DNA of 64,000 nt, from contig JAHHHS010000004.1 in the NCBI GenBank assembly GCA_019359215.1, forward strand, positions 62,001-126,000, written 5' to 3'. Positions 63,627-64,000 of the stretch are shown in pieces. The notes under the pieces are model-generated. The model had not been told where the DNA came from and did not search any database. It saw nothing but the letters and a program-made list of their open reading frames with translations. Both the position numbers and the translations under genes were made by a program. The stretch is from Nostoc indistinguendum CM1-VF10. Lineage in GTDB: Bacteria > Cyanobacteriota > Cyanobacteriia > Cyanobacteriales > Nostocaceae. Position 1 is the stretch's first letter. The number at the start of each line of letters is the position of its first letter.

Positions 63627-63663
63627 AGTTGCATTATCTCATCAGGTGGCATATATTTTTATT

Positions 63664-63680
63664 ATTCGATATTATCGAAT
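63664..63680. promoter_or_regulatory. Palindromic operator between rexT and the thioredoxin gene
   Basis: ATTCGAT (63664-63670) and ATCGAAT (63674-63680) form a perfect 7-3-7 palindrome. A further GAATTATAGAATTAA follows. It lies 38 bp upstream of the rexT start and 28 bp upstream of the thioredoxin ATG, so a single RexT site could control both. Inference from position and symmetry. Confidence 0.6.
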
Positions 63681-63707
63681 TATAGAATTAATTAGGAGGG
63701 CAATTTT

Positions 63708-64000
63708 ATGTCATCCATTACAAATGTCACAGAAGCCACATTCAAGCAAGAAGTTTTGGAAAGTGAAATTCCGGTCTTAGTAGACTTTTGGGCCCCGTGG
63801 TGCGGCCCTTGTCGGATGGTGGGCCCAGTAGTCGATGAAGTCGCTACTGAATACGAGGGACAGGTGAAATTTGTGAAGCTAAACACAGATCAGAATCCTA
63901 CTGTCGCCAGCCATTATGGAATTCGCAGCATCCCGACGCTGATGGTTTTTAAGGGAGGTCGGCAGGTTGACACTGTCGTAGGGGCAGTCCCAAAAACTAC
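63708..64000 (+). CDS. trxA2: Thioredoxin (probable TrxA2), cut by the window edge
   Basis: The gene starts at the ATG at 63708, with AGGAGG upstream, and runs off the window. The active site WAPWCGPC and the cis-proline segment RSIPTLMVF are both present. It is a small cytoplasmic disulfide reductase. Divergent from rexT with the palindrome between them, matching the Anabaena rexT-trxA2 arrangement. The subfamily symbol rests on this context more than on sequence. Confidence 0.85.
   Translation, partial: MSSITNVTEATFKQEVLESEIPVLVDFWAPWCGPCRMVGPVVDEVATEYEGQVKFVKLNTDQNPTVASHYGIRSIPTLMVFKGGRQVDTVVGAVPKT

Overview
The window reads as chromosome of a filamentous, Nostoc-like cyanobacterium. The octamer GCGATCGC (HIP1) recurs throughout. 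The gene content is cyanobacterial: CP12, helical carotenoid proteins, a desC-desA-desB acyl-lipid desaturase cluster, an SLH-domain iron-type porin, DUF1392 and DUF3177 proteins, squalene-hopene cyclase with HpnB, and a RexT/thioredoxin pair with the vicinal cysteines of the Anabaena regulator. Short palindromic repeats are abundant and have entered several genes. No rRNA, tRNA or CRISPR array was seen.

Layout. 1-2.9 kb is a graveyard of mobile and defence DNA: an hsdR front end fused in frame to a Tn554-type TnpC, an hsdS piece, an IS1634-type piece, and a TnsB-like transposase piece beside a candidate Tn7-like transposon end. 2.9-6.9 kb holds housekeeping genes (DUF3177, CP12, FIST sensor) and an orphan KdpF. 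7-17.7 kb is the most unusual region: six minus-strand genes carry HMA-like domains without the usual CxxC. One is a P1B-like ATPase lacking the CPx motif and one is an HMA-PAP2 phosphatase fusion. A DUF5132 protein accompanies the ATPase. A Fur/Zur-type box lies upstream, and an SLH porin sits beyond the cluster on the opposite strand. A WD40 gene on the other strand interrupts the cluster.

20-39 kb is a mixed set: prolyl aminopeptidase, Nudix, RNA methyltransferase, DUF2157/GDYXXLXY pair, DUF1392, DUF3891, GNAT, EVE, GT39, MarR plus MFS, Uma2, TPR, and galactokinase with a degenerate M24 peptidase. 39.7-41.4 kb holds a GT4 glycosyltransferase broken by a small insertion, preceded by what I read as a c-di-AMP (ydaO-type) riboswitch. 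43.5-47 kb is the desaturase cluster. 48.5-49.4 kb is a decayed IS5-type element whose transposase carries one of the dispersed repeats.

49.6-59.3 kb looks like a stress island: Mn catalase, cupin, two paralogous zinc alcohol dehydrogenases, an SRPBCC protein, a PfpI/DJ-1 domain fused to a ferritin-like bundle, a DUF6335 protein, and two helical carotenoid proteins. It is followed by the divergent hopanoid pair shc/hpnB and, at the right edge, rexT divergent from a thioredoxin gene with a palindromic operator between them. Group II intron scraps occur at 28.3 and 42.1 kb.
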